Positions 9,228 through 18,486 of a DNA stretch of 64,000 bases are shown here, in pieces. Below the pieces are notes generated by a model. The model was given only the letters and a program-made list of their open reading frames with translations. It was not told the origin of the DNA and searched no databases. The position numbers and the translations under genes were made by a program. The stretch is from Nodosilinea nodulosa PCC 7104. Its GTDB lineage: Bacteria > Cyanobacteriota > Cyanobacteriia > Phormidesmidales > Phormidesmidaceae. Numbering within the stretch: the first letter of the stretch is position 1; each line of letters begins with the position of its first letter. Location: assembly GCF_000309385.1 (NCBI RefSeq), contig NZ_JH976537.1, positions 4,698,365 through 4,762,364 of the forward strand, in the 5' to 3' direction.

Positions 9228-10154
9228 GTGCTTTCAGAACAATCAAACCGCCGAGCTTTAACCCTTACCGACTTACCCAAACCACCAGAAAATAGAACGG
9301 GCTGGCCATGGACGAAAGCTAGCAGTCCCTTAGCCGAATACATGCCCGATGGCTCAGCATGGCCGCGCATCAGTATTATCACCCCAAGCTACAATCAGGG
9401 GCAGTTTCTAGAAGAGACAGTTCGTTCAGTTTTACTTCAAGGATATCCAAACTTAGAATACATAGTCATTGACGGAGGCAGCACTGATAATTCTGTTGAA
9501 ATACTGAGAAAGTATCAGGCTCACATTACCTATTGGGTTAGCGAAAAAGACAAGGGCCAAGCTCACGCAATTAACAAAGGATTAAAACTAAGCACTGGAT
9601 CTATTCTTGGCTGGGTCAATAGCGACGATTTGTATGCAAAGAGTGCTTTGCGAAAAGTTGCACAGGCGCTTTACAAAAACCAAAGCTGTACAATGTTGCA
9701 TGGCAACAGAATTTTGTTGAATGTAAAAAGCGAGGTTACGGGCTTTTCCCATCTCCCATCCTTTGATCCCAGCACTAATCAATATATTATTTGTTCGGAA
9801 ACTGCTTTTTGGCGGAGAACTGCCATGGATCAAGCTGGTCTCTTAAAGGAAAGTTTACAGTTCGCGATGGATCTGGAATATTTTGGGCGACTATATTTAC
9901 AGGGTAAGTTTCTGAAGCTAGACGATTACTTAGGCTATTTTCGCTGCTATAACCTAAATAAGAGCTCAACTATACCCCACATACGGCTAAAAGAGGCATC
10001 TAGGGAATGGAAACATCTATTTGGTACTGAGTTAATATCAAAACCTACAAGAATTGGCAAATTAAAATCACTAAAAGTTTTAATTACTCATCCATATTCG
10101 ATAGGTTTCCCTTACGTCTCGTACAAGATGTCAACTATTCGTCAATCCAGTTGA
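9228..10154 (+). CDS. Glycosyltransferase family 2
   Basis: Predicted inverting GT2 glycosyltransferase from a GTG start. After a short leader (LPKPPENRTGWPWT) typical of this subgroup comes ISIITPSYNQGQFLEETVRS and YIVIDGGSTDNSVEIL, then WVNSDDLY (DxD). 308 residues. An ATG further in would remove the conserved leader, so the GTG is kept. 18 nt before the next sulfotransferase. Confidence 0.85.
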   Translation: MLSEQSNRRALTLTDLPKPPENRTGWPWTKASSPLAEYMPDGSAWPRISIITPSYNQGQFLEETVRSVLLQGYPNLEYIVIDGGSTDNSVEILRKYQAHITYWVSEKDKGQAHAINKGLKLSTGSILGWVNSDDLYAKSALRKVAQALYKNQSCTMLHGNRILLNVKSEVTGFSHLPSFDPSTNQYIICSETAFWRRTAMDQAGLLKESLQFAMDLEYFGRLYLQGKFLKLDDYLGYFRCYNLNKSSTIPHIRLKEASREWKHLFGTELISKPTRIGKLKSLKVLITHPYSIGFPYVSYKMSTIRQSS

Positions 10155-10172
10155 GAGAATGCATCCCCTTTT

Positions 10173-11048
10173 ATGAATACGTTTTTTGTAATCGGTTGCC
10201 CTAGGTCTGGAACAACGTTTTTGATGAACTGCTTAGAAGCGCTTCCTTATGCCGAGTGTTTATCGGGTATTTCTTTTCCTGTTCCTATCGCGCACCTTGC
10301 GGCTCAGCAGCTACCCGAACATATAAATCACTGCTTGGAATATGCCTTAGAATCAACTTTGAATGTGTATCTTGATTCTATTCCTAATTCTCGGTTTAAA
10401 GCACTTCATCGCTTGGCAACGGGCTCTATGAGGTTTCAGGAGGCCAAAGAATTACTTCAACAGCGACGGCAGTTACAAAGACTGATTTATAAAGAGCCGT
10501 TTTTTAGTTTTGCGCCCGACTTTCTCTACAGAGCGCTACCAAACTGTAAAATCATATATTTATACCGAGACGGTCGTGACTGCGCAAATTCCTTAGTTAA
10601 GAGCTATGGTGTACTAACAGATGAAAAGCTTAAGACTCTTAGAACATCAGAATCATCGCTAGGCTACCAGTATCGAGGTTTATGGATGCCTTGGTGGGTC
10701 TCAATCGATCAGGCCAGTGATTTTATAAGTGCTTCACCCTACGTTCGCGCCATTTGGATGTGGAAGGAGATGGTGCACGCTTGTGAAGGTTTTTTTTCTC
10801 AAGATGATGTTCTGTCAAGCGGACGAATCTTGAAAATAAAGTACGAAGACTTGGCCCATGAGCCTACAGTCTTTGGGGAAAAAATTGTCCATTACATTGG
10901 TGCTGATTTTGATCAGCGGCTTCAGAAAAAGTTCAGGCAAGCCTCAGTGAAGTCCATTGGGAAATATATGCGTCGAGAAGTCGAAGAAATTAAAGCAGCA
11001 GAAAACATTGCATTCCGTGAACTTACCCTATATGGCTATATCAAATAG
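10173..11048 (+). CDS. Sulfotransferase (Sulfotransfer_1/3 type)
   Basis: Predicted PAPS-dependent sulfotransferase. FFVIGCPRSGTTFLMNCL at the N-terminus is the phosphosulfate loop (P-R-S-G-T), and KIIYLYRDGRDCANSLVKSY near residue 130 is the 3'-phosphate motif with R-D-x-R-D. ILKIKYEDLAHEP is the conserved Y-E-D-L element. This is a different family from the sulfotransferase at 4443, so the two probably modify different positions. 291 residues. Confidence 0.85.
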   Translation: MNTFFVIGCPRSGTTFLMNCLEALPYAECLSGISFPVPIAHLAAQQLPEHINHCLEYALESTLNVYLDSIPNSRFKALHRLATGSMRFQEAKELLQQRRQLQRLIYKEPFFSFAPDFLYRALPNCKIIYLYRDGRDCANSLVKSYGVLTDEKLKTLRTSESSLGYQYRGLWMPWWVSIDQASDFISASPYVRAIWMWKEMVHACEGFFSQDDVLSSGRILKIKYEDLAHEPTVFGEKIVHYIGADFDQRLQKKFRQASVKSIGKYMRREVEEIKAAENIAFRELTLYGYIK

Positions 11049-11057
11049 AATAATGGC

Positions 11058-12167
11058 GTGAGCACTTCACAATCAATAATCTCTATAGTGCCTAGGCTCC
11101 CACCTGCTGTTGATGGAGTGGGTGATTATGCTTTCAACTTGGCAAGGCAACTTCGTTTAGACTATGGCCTCGATACTCATTTTTTGATTGGAGACCTAGA
11201 TTGGGTAGGAAGTGAGCAACTAGAGGGATTTCAAATTACAAAGGTTACCGATCGCTCAGCGGCATCTCTTTGTCTTCAATTAGCTCAGATAAACCCTAAA
11301 AGCCCTATTCTTCTACATTATGTAGGCTATGGTTACGCTAAACGCGGGTGTCCGGTATGGTTAGCTACTGGGTTGAAGGCTTGGAAACATCAATGCAAAA
11401 GTGCTCGTTTGGTCACAATGTTTCATGAGACTTCTGCTTCTGGCCCAATCTGGACGAGTGCTTTTTGGCTTTCTGGATTGCAGGAAAACTTAGCTAAGCA
11501 ATTAGTCGGACTAAGCGATCGTGTTCTTACCAGCAAACAGCTCTATGCAGAGATTTTGCAGCGTTTTATTAATCAGAAAGCGAACTCTCAAAACAATTCT
11601 AAGCTACCAATCCCAGCTTTACCAGTTTTTTCTAACGTCGGAGAGCCTGACATTATCTTACCGTTAGATAAAAGGGATCGTACAGTAGTTGTTTTTGGCG
11701 GCTTTGCTACACGCACTCGCGCATATCGGCACAGCCAGAGTGAATTAGTTTATGCGTGCAAGCAATTCAACATCAAAAAAGTTATTGACATTGGTCCTTA
11801 TAATAGGCTTAATCCAGCTAGCATAGGAAATATCCCAATTGATATTTTAGGGCCTAGATCTGCTTTAGAAGTAAGCCAGATTCTTTTGTCTTCCTTTGCT
11901 GGTTTTATCGATTACCCCACTGACTTTTTAGGAAAATCAACTGTATTCGCTGGCTATTGTGCCCATGGTGTTCTGCCAATTGTTAAGGGGATTCATGACT
12001 TAGATGCAGACGGATTGATCAAGCAGCAGCATTATTGGCATGTCGACTCGACTTATACAAGTATTAATGAGTCAATTGCTCAAGAGATTGCTAATAATGC
12101 CTACGCTTGGTATCAAGCTCATAATCTTGCAACTCAGGCAGGTCAATTCACAAAATTTCTTTCTTGA
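11058..12167 (+). CDS. GT-B-like glycosyltransferase
   Basis: Starts at a GTG 9 nt after the preceding stop. The N-terminus ISIVPRLPPAVDGVGDYAF matches the acceptor half of GT4-like proteins with the V-G-D-Y-A loop. The C-terminal donor half is weak: the E-x7-E signature is replaced by STVFAGYCAHGVLPIV. This subgroup occurs in cyanobacterial glycan clusters, and its activity is less certain than for the other GT4 genes here. 369 residues. Confidence 0.65.
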   Translation: MSTSQSIISIVPRLPPAVDGVGDYAFNLARQLRLDYGLDTHFLIGDLDWVGSEQLEGFQITKVTDRSAASLCLQLAQINPKSPILLHYVGYGYAKRGCPVWLATGLKAWKHQCKSARLVTMFHETSASGPIWTSAFWLSGLQENLAKQLVGLSDRVLTSKQLYAEILQRFINQKANSQNNSKLPIPALPVFSNVGEPDIILPLDKRDRTVVVFGGFATRTRAYRHSQSELVYACKQFNIKKVIDIGPYNRLNPASIGNIPIDILGPRSALEVSQILLSSFAGFIDYPTDFLGKSTVFAGYCAHGVLPIVKGIHDLDADGLIKQQHYWHVDSTYTSINESIAQEIANNAYAWYQAHNLATQAGQFTKFLS

Positions 12168-12190
12168 AGTAAACTCAGAGGCTGCTTTTG

Positions 12191-13165
12191 GTGGAAATAG
12201 TAGAGATTGTAGTAGTCATAAACTCTTTTAATCGGTGCCAACTATTAAGTGAAGCACTTCCATCAGCCGTACGTGCGCTAAGGCAGATCTCAAACAAGGC
12301 AGCAATTGTTGTTTTTGATGCGGGGTCTACCGACGGTAGTATTAAATTTATTCAAAATTACTTCTCCCAAACTGTAGACATTGAAACCCATTGCCTGATT
12401 CCGTCTTTAGAAGCTGACCGATCCTTCAGCGCAGGATGTAATGAGGCCATTAAGTTTGCCGGCCAGAAGTATCCAACTCTTAAATACTGCTTTTTCTTTG
12501 AAACTGACAATTTAATTATCAACGATAGAGCCTTAATCCTTGCAATTCAGCTTCTAGAGCAAGAGCAGGATCTCGGTGCCGTAGGATTTACAGTGGAGCA
12601 GTGCAACCAGCGCAAGACAGGATTTGGTAGCCCATTTCCCACCCTTTTATCTTTTGTTATAGGGCAGCAATTATCTAATCGACTGGGTCTAGAAAACACA
12701 ACATCTCTCCAATGGCAGGACTTTCAAGGAACAAGGTGGGGAGCGAGTGATATTGTTTATACTAGTCCTCTGCTTGTTCGCTATCACACGTGGCAAGTCA
12801 CAGGAGGCATGGATCAAAAAAAGTTCCCATTCTCGGACTGCGATAGTGATTGGTGCTGGTCAGCTCGTAAGCAAGGGTGGCGTGTAGCGGTGTTAGATTT
12901 GCCAGGTGTAATTCACGATAACCGAATGCATGCCTCTGTCTGGTCTGGCAATCGAGTAATCGACTTCCACCGAGCTAGATTTCGCTTACTGGCTAAACAT
13001 CGAGGGCAGAGATTAATTTTTCTCAAGCCGCTATTATGGGTGAGACATTGTTTAGAGGCCGTTTTATTGATAATCAAGTCGTGCTTTTCAAAACGTGCTA
13101 GGAAATCATTCCGTCACCGCTTAATTTTATTAAAGACAGTATTTAGTTCTTATGAATCTACATAG
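12191..13165 (+). CDS. Glycosyltransferase family 2
   Basis: Predicted GT2 glycosyltransferase. VVINSFNRCQLLSEALPSAV and IVVFDAGSTDGSIKFIQNY form the nucleotide-binding half, and FFETDNLIIN supplies a T-D-N variant of the DxD. DCDSDWCWSARKQGW is the acceptor-side E/D-D-x-D-W-x-x-R-like motif. GTG at 12191 sits about 9 nt after AGAGG; the TTG at 12188 is an alternative. A basic, hydrophobic C-terminal stretch may bind the membrane. 2 nt before the next gene. Confidence 0.75.
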   Translation: MEIVEIVVVINSFNRCQLLSEALPSAVRALRQISNKAAIVVFDAGSTDGSIKFIQNYFSQTVDIETHCLIPSLEADRSFSAGCNEAIKFAGQKYPTLKYCFFFETDNLIINDRALILAIQLLEQEQDLGAVGFTVEQCNQRKTGFGSPFPTLLSFVIGQQLSNRLGLENTTSLQWQDFQGTRWGASDIVYTSPLLVRYHTWQVTGGMDQKKFPFSDCDSDWCWSARKQGWRVAVLDLPGVIHDNRMHASVWSGNRVIDFHRARFRLLAKHRGQRLIFLKPLLWVRHCLEAVLLIIKSCFSKRARKSFRHRLILLKTVFSSYEST

Positions 13166-13167
13166 CT

Positions 13168-14049
13168 ATGGCGAGCAAAAGTAAAATATCAGTACTGGCC
13201 GAAAAAATTGCCTGGAAAGGGCGCCAAAAGTATTCACAGTTCCGATGCCGGATGGGAGGAGGAAAGTTTGTTTGGAAGGTGGATGAGAAGGTTCAGTTTG
13301 TATCCTATGTAGGCGATCCGTTCTCTCACGTTTTGTTTGTATGCAAAGGACATGAAAAAGTTGAGCTAAACTGGTGCGATCGCTGGCTCAAGCTCGACCA
13401 ATCCGCTCAATCTGTAATCGATTGTGGTGCGAATATTGGCTATTTTTCGGCGATGCTAGCTCAGCGATGTTTCCTCGATAAGGTTTTGGCTATTGAAGGA
13501 AATCGGCATACGGCTAAACTTTGTCAAGCAACGTTTGACATTTTGAATTTGCAAAATAGCCAGGTTATAGAAGCAATCTTGGCTGAAAATTCAGAAGAGC
13601 ACTATCACATATCGGACAAACCCGGATTGGAGCCTTGGCAGAATGCGGTTAGGGTTACTCCTGAAGCAAGCAATATTCATACAACGACCTTAGACCAAGT
13701 AATCCTTGACTCTGGGGTTAATCCAAGTTTAGTAAAGATCGATTGCGAAGGCTCTGAAACATTGATCCTCAAGGGAGCAAATTATACTTTGGAGTCACTG
13801 CGTCCAGCCTTCATGATTGAATGTAACGATACAGCATTAGAGACTGCTGGCACTAACCGTAAAGAGTTATTTGGTTTGCTTAGAAAGAATCATTACAAGC
13901 TATTTCATCTAGCAAGCTTTACTGGATTTTATCCATTTGGCCTAGAGGTTCAAGATAATTTCCCTTCATCAGAATTCAACTTTGCCGCAATTCCCAATGA
14001 TCATGCTAATGTTGCTCGTTGGACAAACTCTGCCAATGCAGATTCTTAG
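13168..14049 (+). CDS. FkbM-family methyltransferase
   Basis: Predicted SAM-dependent O-methyltransferase of the FkbM family, which methylates hydroxyls of polyketides and sugars. VIDCGANIGYFSAMLAQ is motif I, VLAIEGNRH the acidic strand 2 end, LVKIDCEGSETLILKGA the family hallmark, and PAFMIECND the last core strand. 293 residues. Followed 14 nt later by a second, divergent FkbM gene. Confidence 0.85.
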   Translation: MASKSKISVLAEKIAWKGRQKYSQFRCRMGGGKFVWKVDEKVQFVSYVGDPFSHVLFVCKGHEKVELNWCDRWLKLDQSAQSVIDCGANIGYFSAMLAQRCFLDKVLAIEGNRHTAKLCQATFDILNLQNSQVIEAILAENSEEHYHISDKPGLEPWQNAVRVTPEASNIHTTTLDQVILDSGVNPSLVKIDCEGSETLILKGANYTLESLRPAFMIECNDTALETAGTNRKELFGLLRKNHYKLFHLASFTGFYPFGLEVQDNFPSSEFNFAAIPNDHANVARWTNSANADS

Positions 14050-14063
14050 GGCAGCATAATAAC

Positions 14064-14816
14064 ATGTTTAGTATCCTAGCTCATTCTGTCATAGAGCTTG
14101 GCAATCGAATTCAGAACTATGGCTATTGTTTATCGAATCCATCCTACTTAAAGGTTAGATCTGGTAAAGGCTGTGCGGATATTTACAGGCTACTAAACAA
14201 AAGCTGGTTTCCAAAGGACGAGATAGAACTTGTCCTAGATGTTGGAGCAAACGAAGGTCAGTTTATCAACACCTCGCTTGCATTAATGCCTAGTATTCCA
14301 GTTTATGCATTTGAACCAAATCCAAAGTTGGTCAAAATTTTGTGTAGCAAATATACCAATCTTGACGTAAAAATTTTTCCGTTTGCTTTGGGTGAAAGCC
14401 CGTGCCAAGCATCTTTTAACGTCTCAAAGTTTTCTCCTTCATCCTCCTTTCTAAAAGCTAACGATCAGCTAACTGCCGAGTTCCCAGGACTTACGGTAGA
14501 GGAAGTGGTTAAAGTTGAGATTAAGCGGTTAGACAACCTTTTAATCAACGGCGCGGCAAAGGATTTTTTGCTCAAAATTGATGTTCAAGGTTTCGAAATG
14601 GATGTTCTAAGAGGAGCAGTTGGCGTACTTGAGCATGCTCTTGTAGTAGTATGTGAGGTTAATTTTGCTTCTTTGTACGAAGACCAGTGTACTTTTGAAG
14701 AAATTATTTCGTTTCTGCGTACATACGGCCTTTATCTGGTTGACATCGGGCAACCGATACGGTCACGCCACAACCAAGAGGTTCTGTACTTAGATCTTGC
14801 ATTTCTTAAAAAATGA
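14064..14816 (+). CDS. FkbM-family methyltransferase
   Basis: Second FkbM-type O-methyltransferase. LVLDVGANEGQFINTSL is motif I, VYAFEPNPKLV the strand 2 region, and LLKIDVQGFEMDVLRGA the hallmark. ATG at 14064 is chosen over an in-frame upstream codon at 14019 that would run back into the preceding gene. 250 residues, a typical length. It differs enough from its neighbour to suggest two separate methylation positions rather than recent duplication. Confidence 0.85.
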   Translation: MFSILAHSVIELGNRIQNYGYCLSNPSYLKVRSGKGCADIYRLLNKSWFPKDEIELVLDVGANEGQFINTSLALMPSIPVYAFEPNPKLVKILCSKYTNLDVKIFPFALGESPCQASFNVSKFSPSSSFLKANDQLTAEFPGLTVEEVVKVEIKRLDNLLINGAAKDFLLKIDVQGFEMDVLRGAVGVLEHALVVVCEVNFASLYEDQCTFEEIISFLRTYGLYLVDIGQPIRSRHNQEVLYLDLAFLKK

Positions 14817-14828
14817 ATCTAGCCATCA

Positions 14829-15839
14829 ATGCATATACTGATCTATTCACCTGTGTTTTATCCCAGTGTTGGTGGGTTAGAAACAGTTACCTTGATACTG
14901 GCTAGTGAGTTTGCTGCTCAAGGTCATACTGTGAAGTTGATTTCTCAGACCCCCGAAGCTGCTGTAAAGTTATTCAATTTTGATATAATTCGCCGCCCGA
15001 ATGCTCTGCGATTTATAAAACTTGTACACTGGTGCGATGTGTTCTTTCAGCCCAGCATTAGCCTTTGGGGTGTTTGGCCGTTGTTACTTTGCCCAAGGCC
15101 TTGGGTTGCTTCTCACAATAACTGGTACTGCCGCGACAACGGCAGTCTATCCTGGCAAGATTATGCAAAGCGGTTTCTGCTTCGATTTGCCACTAATATT
15201 TCCGTTAGCCAAGCTATTGCTGATCACATTTCGATTTCCTCAATAGTGATACCCAATCCCTATCGAGACGATCTGTTTAAGCAATGTCCTAATGTCGTTC
15301 GCGATCGCGAATTAGTGTTTTTAGGAAGACTCGTTTCTGATAAAGGAGTTGACTTATTGCTCGATGCTCTAGCTCTGCTGAGGGAAAATGGTTTAGAACC
15401 CAGGCTTACTATTGTTGGTGACGGTCCCGAGTTGGAGTCATTAAGTCAACAGTCCCGTGGACTGGGTTTAACCGATCAGGTAGAGTTTGTAGGCGTAAAA
15501 GTAGGGCAGGAACTGGTGGATATACTCAATGGTCACCAGATTTTGGTTGTCCCCTCTCGCTGGCGAGAGCCCTTTGGCATTGTAGCTCTCGAAGGCATTG
15601 CCTGCGGCTGTGTCGTTGTTGGGTCATCGGGCGGCGGACTAAAAGGTGCTATTGGTGACTGTGGTATTACGTTTCCTAATGGCGACAAGGCTGTTCTAGC
15701 TCAAGTTCTCCAACAGCTGCTAACTCAGCCTGCCCTGCTTGCACGTTATCGAGCCAGCGCTGCCCATCACCTGGCAAAGCACCAAAAAAGGTCTATAGCT
15801 AAAGCCTATCTTCAAGTCCTGGAGGGTGCCCGTCTGTGA
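14829..15839 (+). CDS. Glycosyltransferase family 4
   Basis: Predicted GT4 enzyme. It starts MHILIYSPVFYPSVGGLETV with the S-V-G-G-x-E loop; the donor half has LVFLGRLVSDKGVDLLLDAL, LTIVGDGPELESL, and the signature EPFGIVALEGIACG. 336 residues, on the short side but complete. Overlaps the start of the polymerase-like gene by 4 nt (GTGA), so the two are translationally coupled. Confidence 0.88.
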   Translation: MHILIYSPVFYPSVGGLETVTLILASEFAAQGHTVKLISQTPEAAVKLFNFDIIRRPNALRFIKLVHWCDVFFQPSISLWGVWPLLLCPRPWVASHNNWYCRDNGSLSWQDYAKRFLLRFATNISVSQAIADHISISSIVIPNPYRDDLFKQCPNVVRDRELVFLGRLVSDKGVDLLLDALALLRENGLEPRLTIVGDGPELESLSQQSRGLGLTDQVEFVGVKVGQELVDILNGHQILVVPSRWREPFGIVALEGIACGCVVVGSSGGGLKGAIGDCGITFPNGDKAVLAQVLQQLLTQPALLARYRASAAHHLAKHQKRSIAKAYLQVLEGARL

Positions 15840-17248
15840 ACAATATTCTTTTAGCCCTATTTGCTGCGGGCTTCATTTTTCTACTCTCTGCCCAAAACTG
15901 GCAACGGTCTATCAAAGCTGTTTTAGTCTTGGTGGTGCTTGAGGGAGTGCTGCGCAAGTGGGTACTTCCCCAAGCGAGTCAATTTATCTATTTTCTCAAA
16001 GATTTTGTTCTAATTAGTGCATACCTGCGCTACTTTTTGCTGTCACCTGTTCAAATACGGCTGTTCACCCAAAAGACTACTATTTTAGTACTGGTGGGGT
16101 GCATGGCTGTATGGGGAGGGATACAAGCATTTAATCCAAGTTTAGGTTCACCTATTATCGGCCTGTTTGGCCTTAAGAACTATTTCCTCTACATACCTCT
16201 CATTTGGCTAGTGCCTCAAATGTTTGGGACTGAAGAAGATTTATATCGGTTTATCCGCCACTATTTACTGCTCCTAATTCCGGTAGGGTTGCTAGCCACC
16301 GCTCAATTTTTTAGCCCGCCCACCAGCCCACTCAATGTCTATGCCTGGGGAGAAGAGGGTCCTGCTGTTGTTACTTCCGGCTTGGATACAGTGCGGGTGA
16401 CGGGCACGTTTTCGTACTTGACGGGCTACTCAACCTATCTGTTGGCTTGCCTGTGTTTACTGCTACCAATCATCTCTCGTCCCCAGCCTCGCCTATGGCA
16501 AACGCTAACGCTGGTTGAGGGAGCGCTGATTGTAGCAACTTCGTTTATGACTGGTTCTCGTGGCTTAGTCTTTGGCTCAGTGCTGCTGATTGCTGGCTAT
16601 GGGTTTCTGTTGGCAGCAGCTAGCTTTTCCAACTTTTTTAGAAGTGCTCGCAAGCTAATTTTGCCAGGAATAATTAGTTTTTTACTGGTTTCACAGGGAG
16701 CTCGCCTTGCGTTCGACTCTTTTGTTAACCGAGTGGAAACAGTTAATGATAGTGTCACTACTCGGATCAGCAGCTCTTTTTTACAGCCCTTTAGCAACTT
16801 CCAGCTGAAGGGGTTAGACGGTTACGGTCTAGGAGCTACATTTCAGGCCAACAGCATTATTCGGCGACTCTTTCGTCTGCCGCCAGGGGAAACTATTCCG
16901 GTTGGCTACGAGAGCGAAATGGGGCGAGTTGCTCTAGAGGTGGGCCCGATTGGCTTTTTCCTTTGGTATGGATTGCGGCTGGTGCTCCTTTTCAGCTTGT
17001 TTAGAGTTTTTCTTCAGCTTACTCATCCGTTCTTACGTCAGCTGGCGCTCAGTACTTTTGTTTATCAGAGTGTAACCATTATTTCTCAGATGGTCTACAA
17101 CCACACCGCTAGCGTTTATCACTGGTTTTTCTACGGCTTTATTCTTTTGCTCCCGTATTTGGAGCGGGTACATCAGTGGCAGCACACTCAACAATTCGGG
17201 CTTCTCTATGGCCATTCGACGCATTTCACTGGTACATCCCACCAGTAA
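15836..17248 (+). CDS. O-antigen polymerase/ligase-like membrane protein (Wzy/WaaL)
   Basis: Polytopic inner-membrane protein of ~470 residues with roughly ten hydrophobic segments. The motif SFMTGSRGLVFG near residue 240 and the following long periplasmic-type loop (to about residue 370) fit the Wzy_C/O-antigen ligase family, which polymerises or transfers undecaprenyl-linked glycans on the outer face of the membrane. GTG start overlapping the preceding stop; its 3' end overlaps the next glycosyltransferase by 41 nt. Polymerase versus ligase cannot be decided from sequence. Confidence 0.75.
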   Translation: MNNILLALFAAGFIFLLSAQNWQRSIKAVLVLVVLEGVLRKWVLPQASQFIYFLKDFVLISAYLRYFLLSPVQIRLFTQKTTILVLVGCMAVWGGIQAFNPSLGSPIIGLFGLKNYFLYIPLIWLVPQMFGTEEDLYRFIRHYLLLLIPVGLLATAQFFSPPTSPLNVYAWGEEGPAVVTSGLDTVRVTGTFSYLTGYSTYLLACLCLLLPIISRPQPRLWQTLTLVEGALIVATSFMTGSRGLVFGSVLLIAGYGFLLAAASFSNFFRSARKLILPGIISFLLVSQGARLAFDSFVNRVETVNDSVTTRISSSFLQPFSNFQLKGLDGYGLGATFQANSIIRRLFRLPPGETIPVGYESEMGRVALEVGPIGFFLWYGLRLVLLFSLFRVFLQLTHPFLRQLALSTFVYQSVTIISQMVYNHTASVYHWFFYGFILLLPYLERVHQWQHTQQFGLLYGHSTHFTGTSHQ

Positions 17249-18461
17249 TCCAAATTCTCGTAATGCTGCGATCGCACTAGCCGACGCCAACCTGCTCCAT
17301 GAGATTATTACAACTATTGCCTACAATCCCAAAGGCCAACTGGCCCAGGCTATTCAGCGATTGCCCCGCGCGATCAATCGCATTCTCAGTCAAGAACTAG
17401 AGCGGCGCACCTGGGTTGCGCCCGGCAGTGCGAGCACGAAGGCTCATCCGTGGCGAGAAGCGCTCAGGGTCTGTTTGGTGAAGTCGAGGCTAAGTTCTAG
17501 GCTGGGTTTAGGCTCCCAGGGGCCAATCGACTGGGTATATGCCTCCCTCGATCGCCACGTAGCGCGGCATCACCTCGATCACCTCGAAGCCGTCTACGCC
17601 TATGAAGATGGGGCAGCATCTACCTTTCAATCGGCCAAGCAAAGGGGCATACGCTGTTTTTACGAGTTGCCCATTGTTTTTCATCGCGCGGCTCGACAGA
17701 TTCAGCAGGACGAAGCCAATCTTTTTCCGGAGTTTTCCCCATCGCTTCAAGCCATCCACGAGCCGCTTTGGAAGCTAGAGCGCAAGGAGCAGGAAATTGC
17801 CTTGGCCGATCATATATTTGTACCCTCTTCCATGACGCGTCAATCGCTTTTAGATGCGGGTGTAACATCTGAGCGGATCTCGGTGATTCCCTACGGTGCG
17901 CCAGTGGATTACTTTAAGCCCCAGGCTAAACTCGATGACAAATTTCGCGCCTTGTTCGTGGGTCGAGTTGGCCCGCGAAAAGGGGTTCACTATTTATTAC
18001 AAGCATGGCAAAAGCTTCGGCTTCCTGAGGCTGAACTGAAGCTGGTGGGAATTAATGAGTTTCCGCCGGGATGGATAGAATCTTATCGAGATTCCATCCA
18101 CTATTTACCCAGTGTTCCCCATGCCAGTCTGCATCACCACTACTGTAGTTCGAGCGTGCTTGTCTTTCCATCTTTAGTCGAGGGTTTTGGTTTAGTTCAG
18201 CTAGAAGCGATGGCCTGCGGAATTCCGATTATAACCACCCCTAATGCGGCTGGTCCTGATATTATTACTGATGGAGTTGAAGGATTTATAGTTCCTATTC
18301 GTGATTCTGAAGCAATTCAAGAAAAACTGGAGTGGTGCTATCAAAACCCCGATGAACTGGCGGAAATGGGGTCGGCGGCTCGACGAAAAGCTGAGGCTTT
18401 GACTTGGCCAGTCTATCAGCGAAAGCTTGCGGATAAGATCAACAGTCTGCTTTCTCGGTAG
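17208..18461 (+). CDS. Glycosyltransferase family 4
   Basis: Predicted GT4 enzyme. The N-terminus ISLVHPTSNPNSRNAAIALA is shared by a cyanobacterial subgroup, which supports this start despite its 41-nt overlap with the upstream gene. Donor half: FRALFVGRVGPRKGVHYLLQ and EGFGLVQLEAMACGIP. 417 residues. GC content rises here toward the genome level. Confidence 0.88.
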   Translation: MAIRRISLVHPTSNPNSRNAAIALADANLLHEIITTIAYNPKGQLAQAIQRLPRAINRILSQELERRTWVAPGSASTKAHPWREALRVCLVKSRLSSRLGLGSQGPIDWVYASLDRHVARHHLDHLEAVYAYEDGAASTFQSAKQRGIRCFYELPIVFHRAARQIQQDEANLFPEFSPSLQAIHEPLWKLERKEQEIALADHIFVPSSMTRQSLLDAGVTSERISVIPYGAPVDYFKPQAKLDDKFRALFVGRVGPRKGVHYLLQAWQKLRLPEAELKLVGINEFPPGWIESYRDSIHYLPSVPHASLHHHYCSSSVLVFPSLVEGFGLVQLEAMACGIPIITTPNAAGPDIITDGVEGFIVPIRDSEAIQEKLEWCYQNPDELAEMGSAARRKAEALTWPVYQRKLADKINSLLSR

Positions 18462-18486
18462 TTAACGTTTTGGGAAAGCCTGCCCC

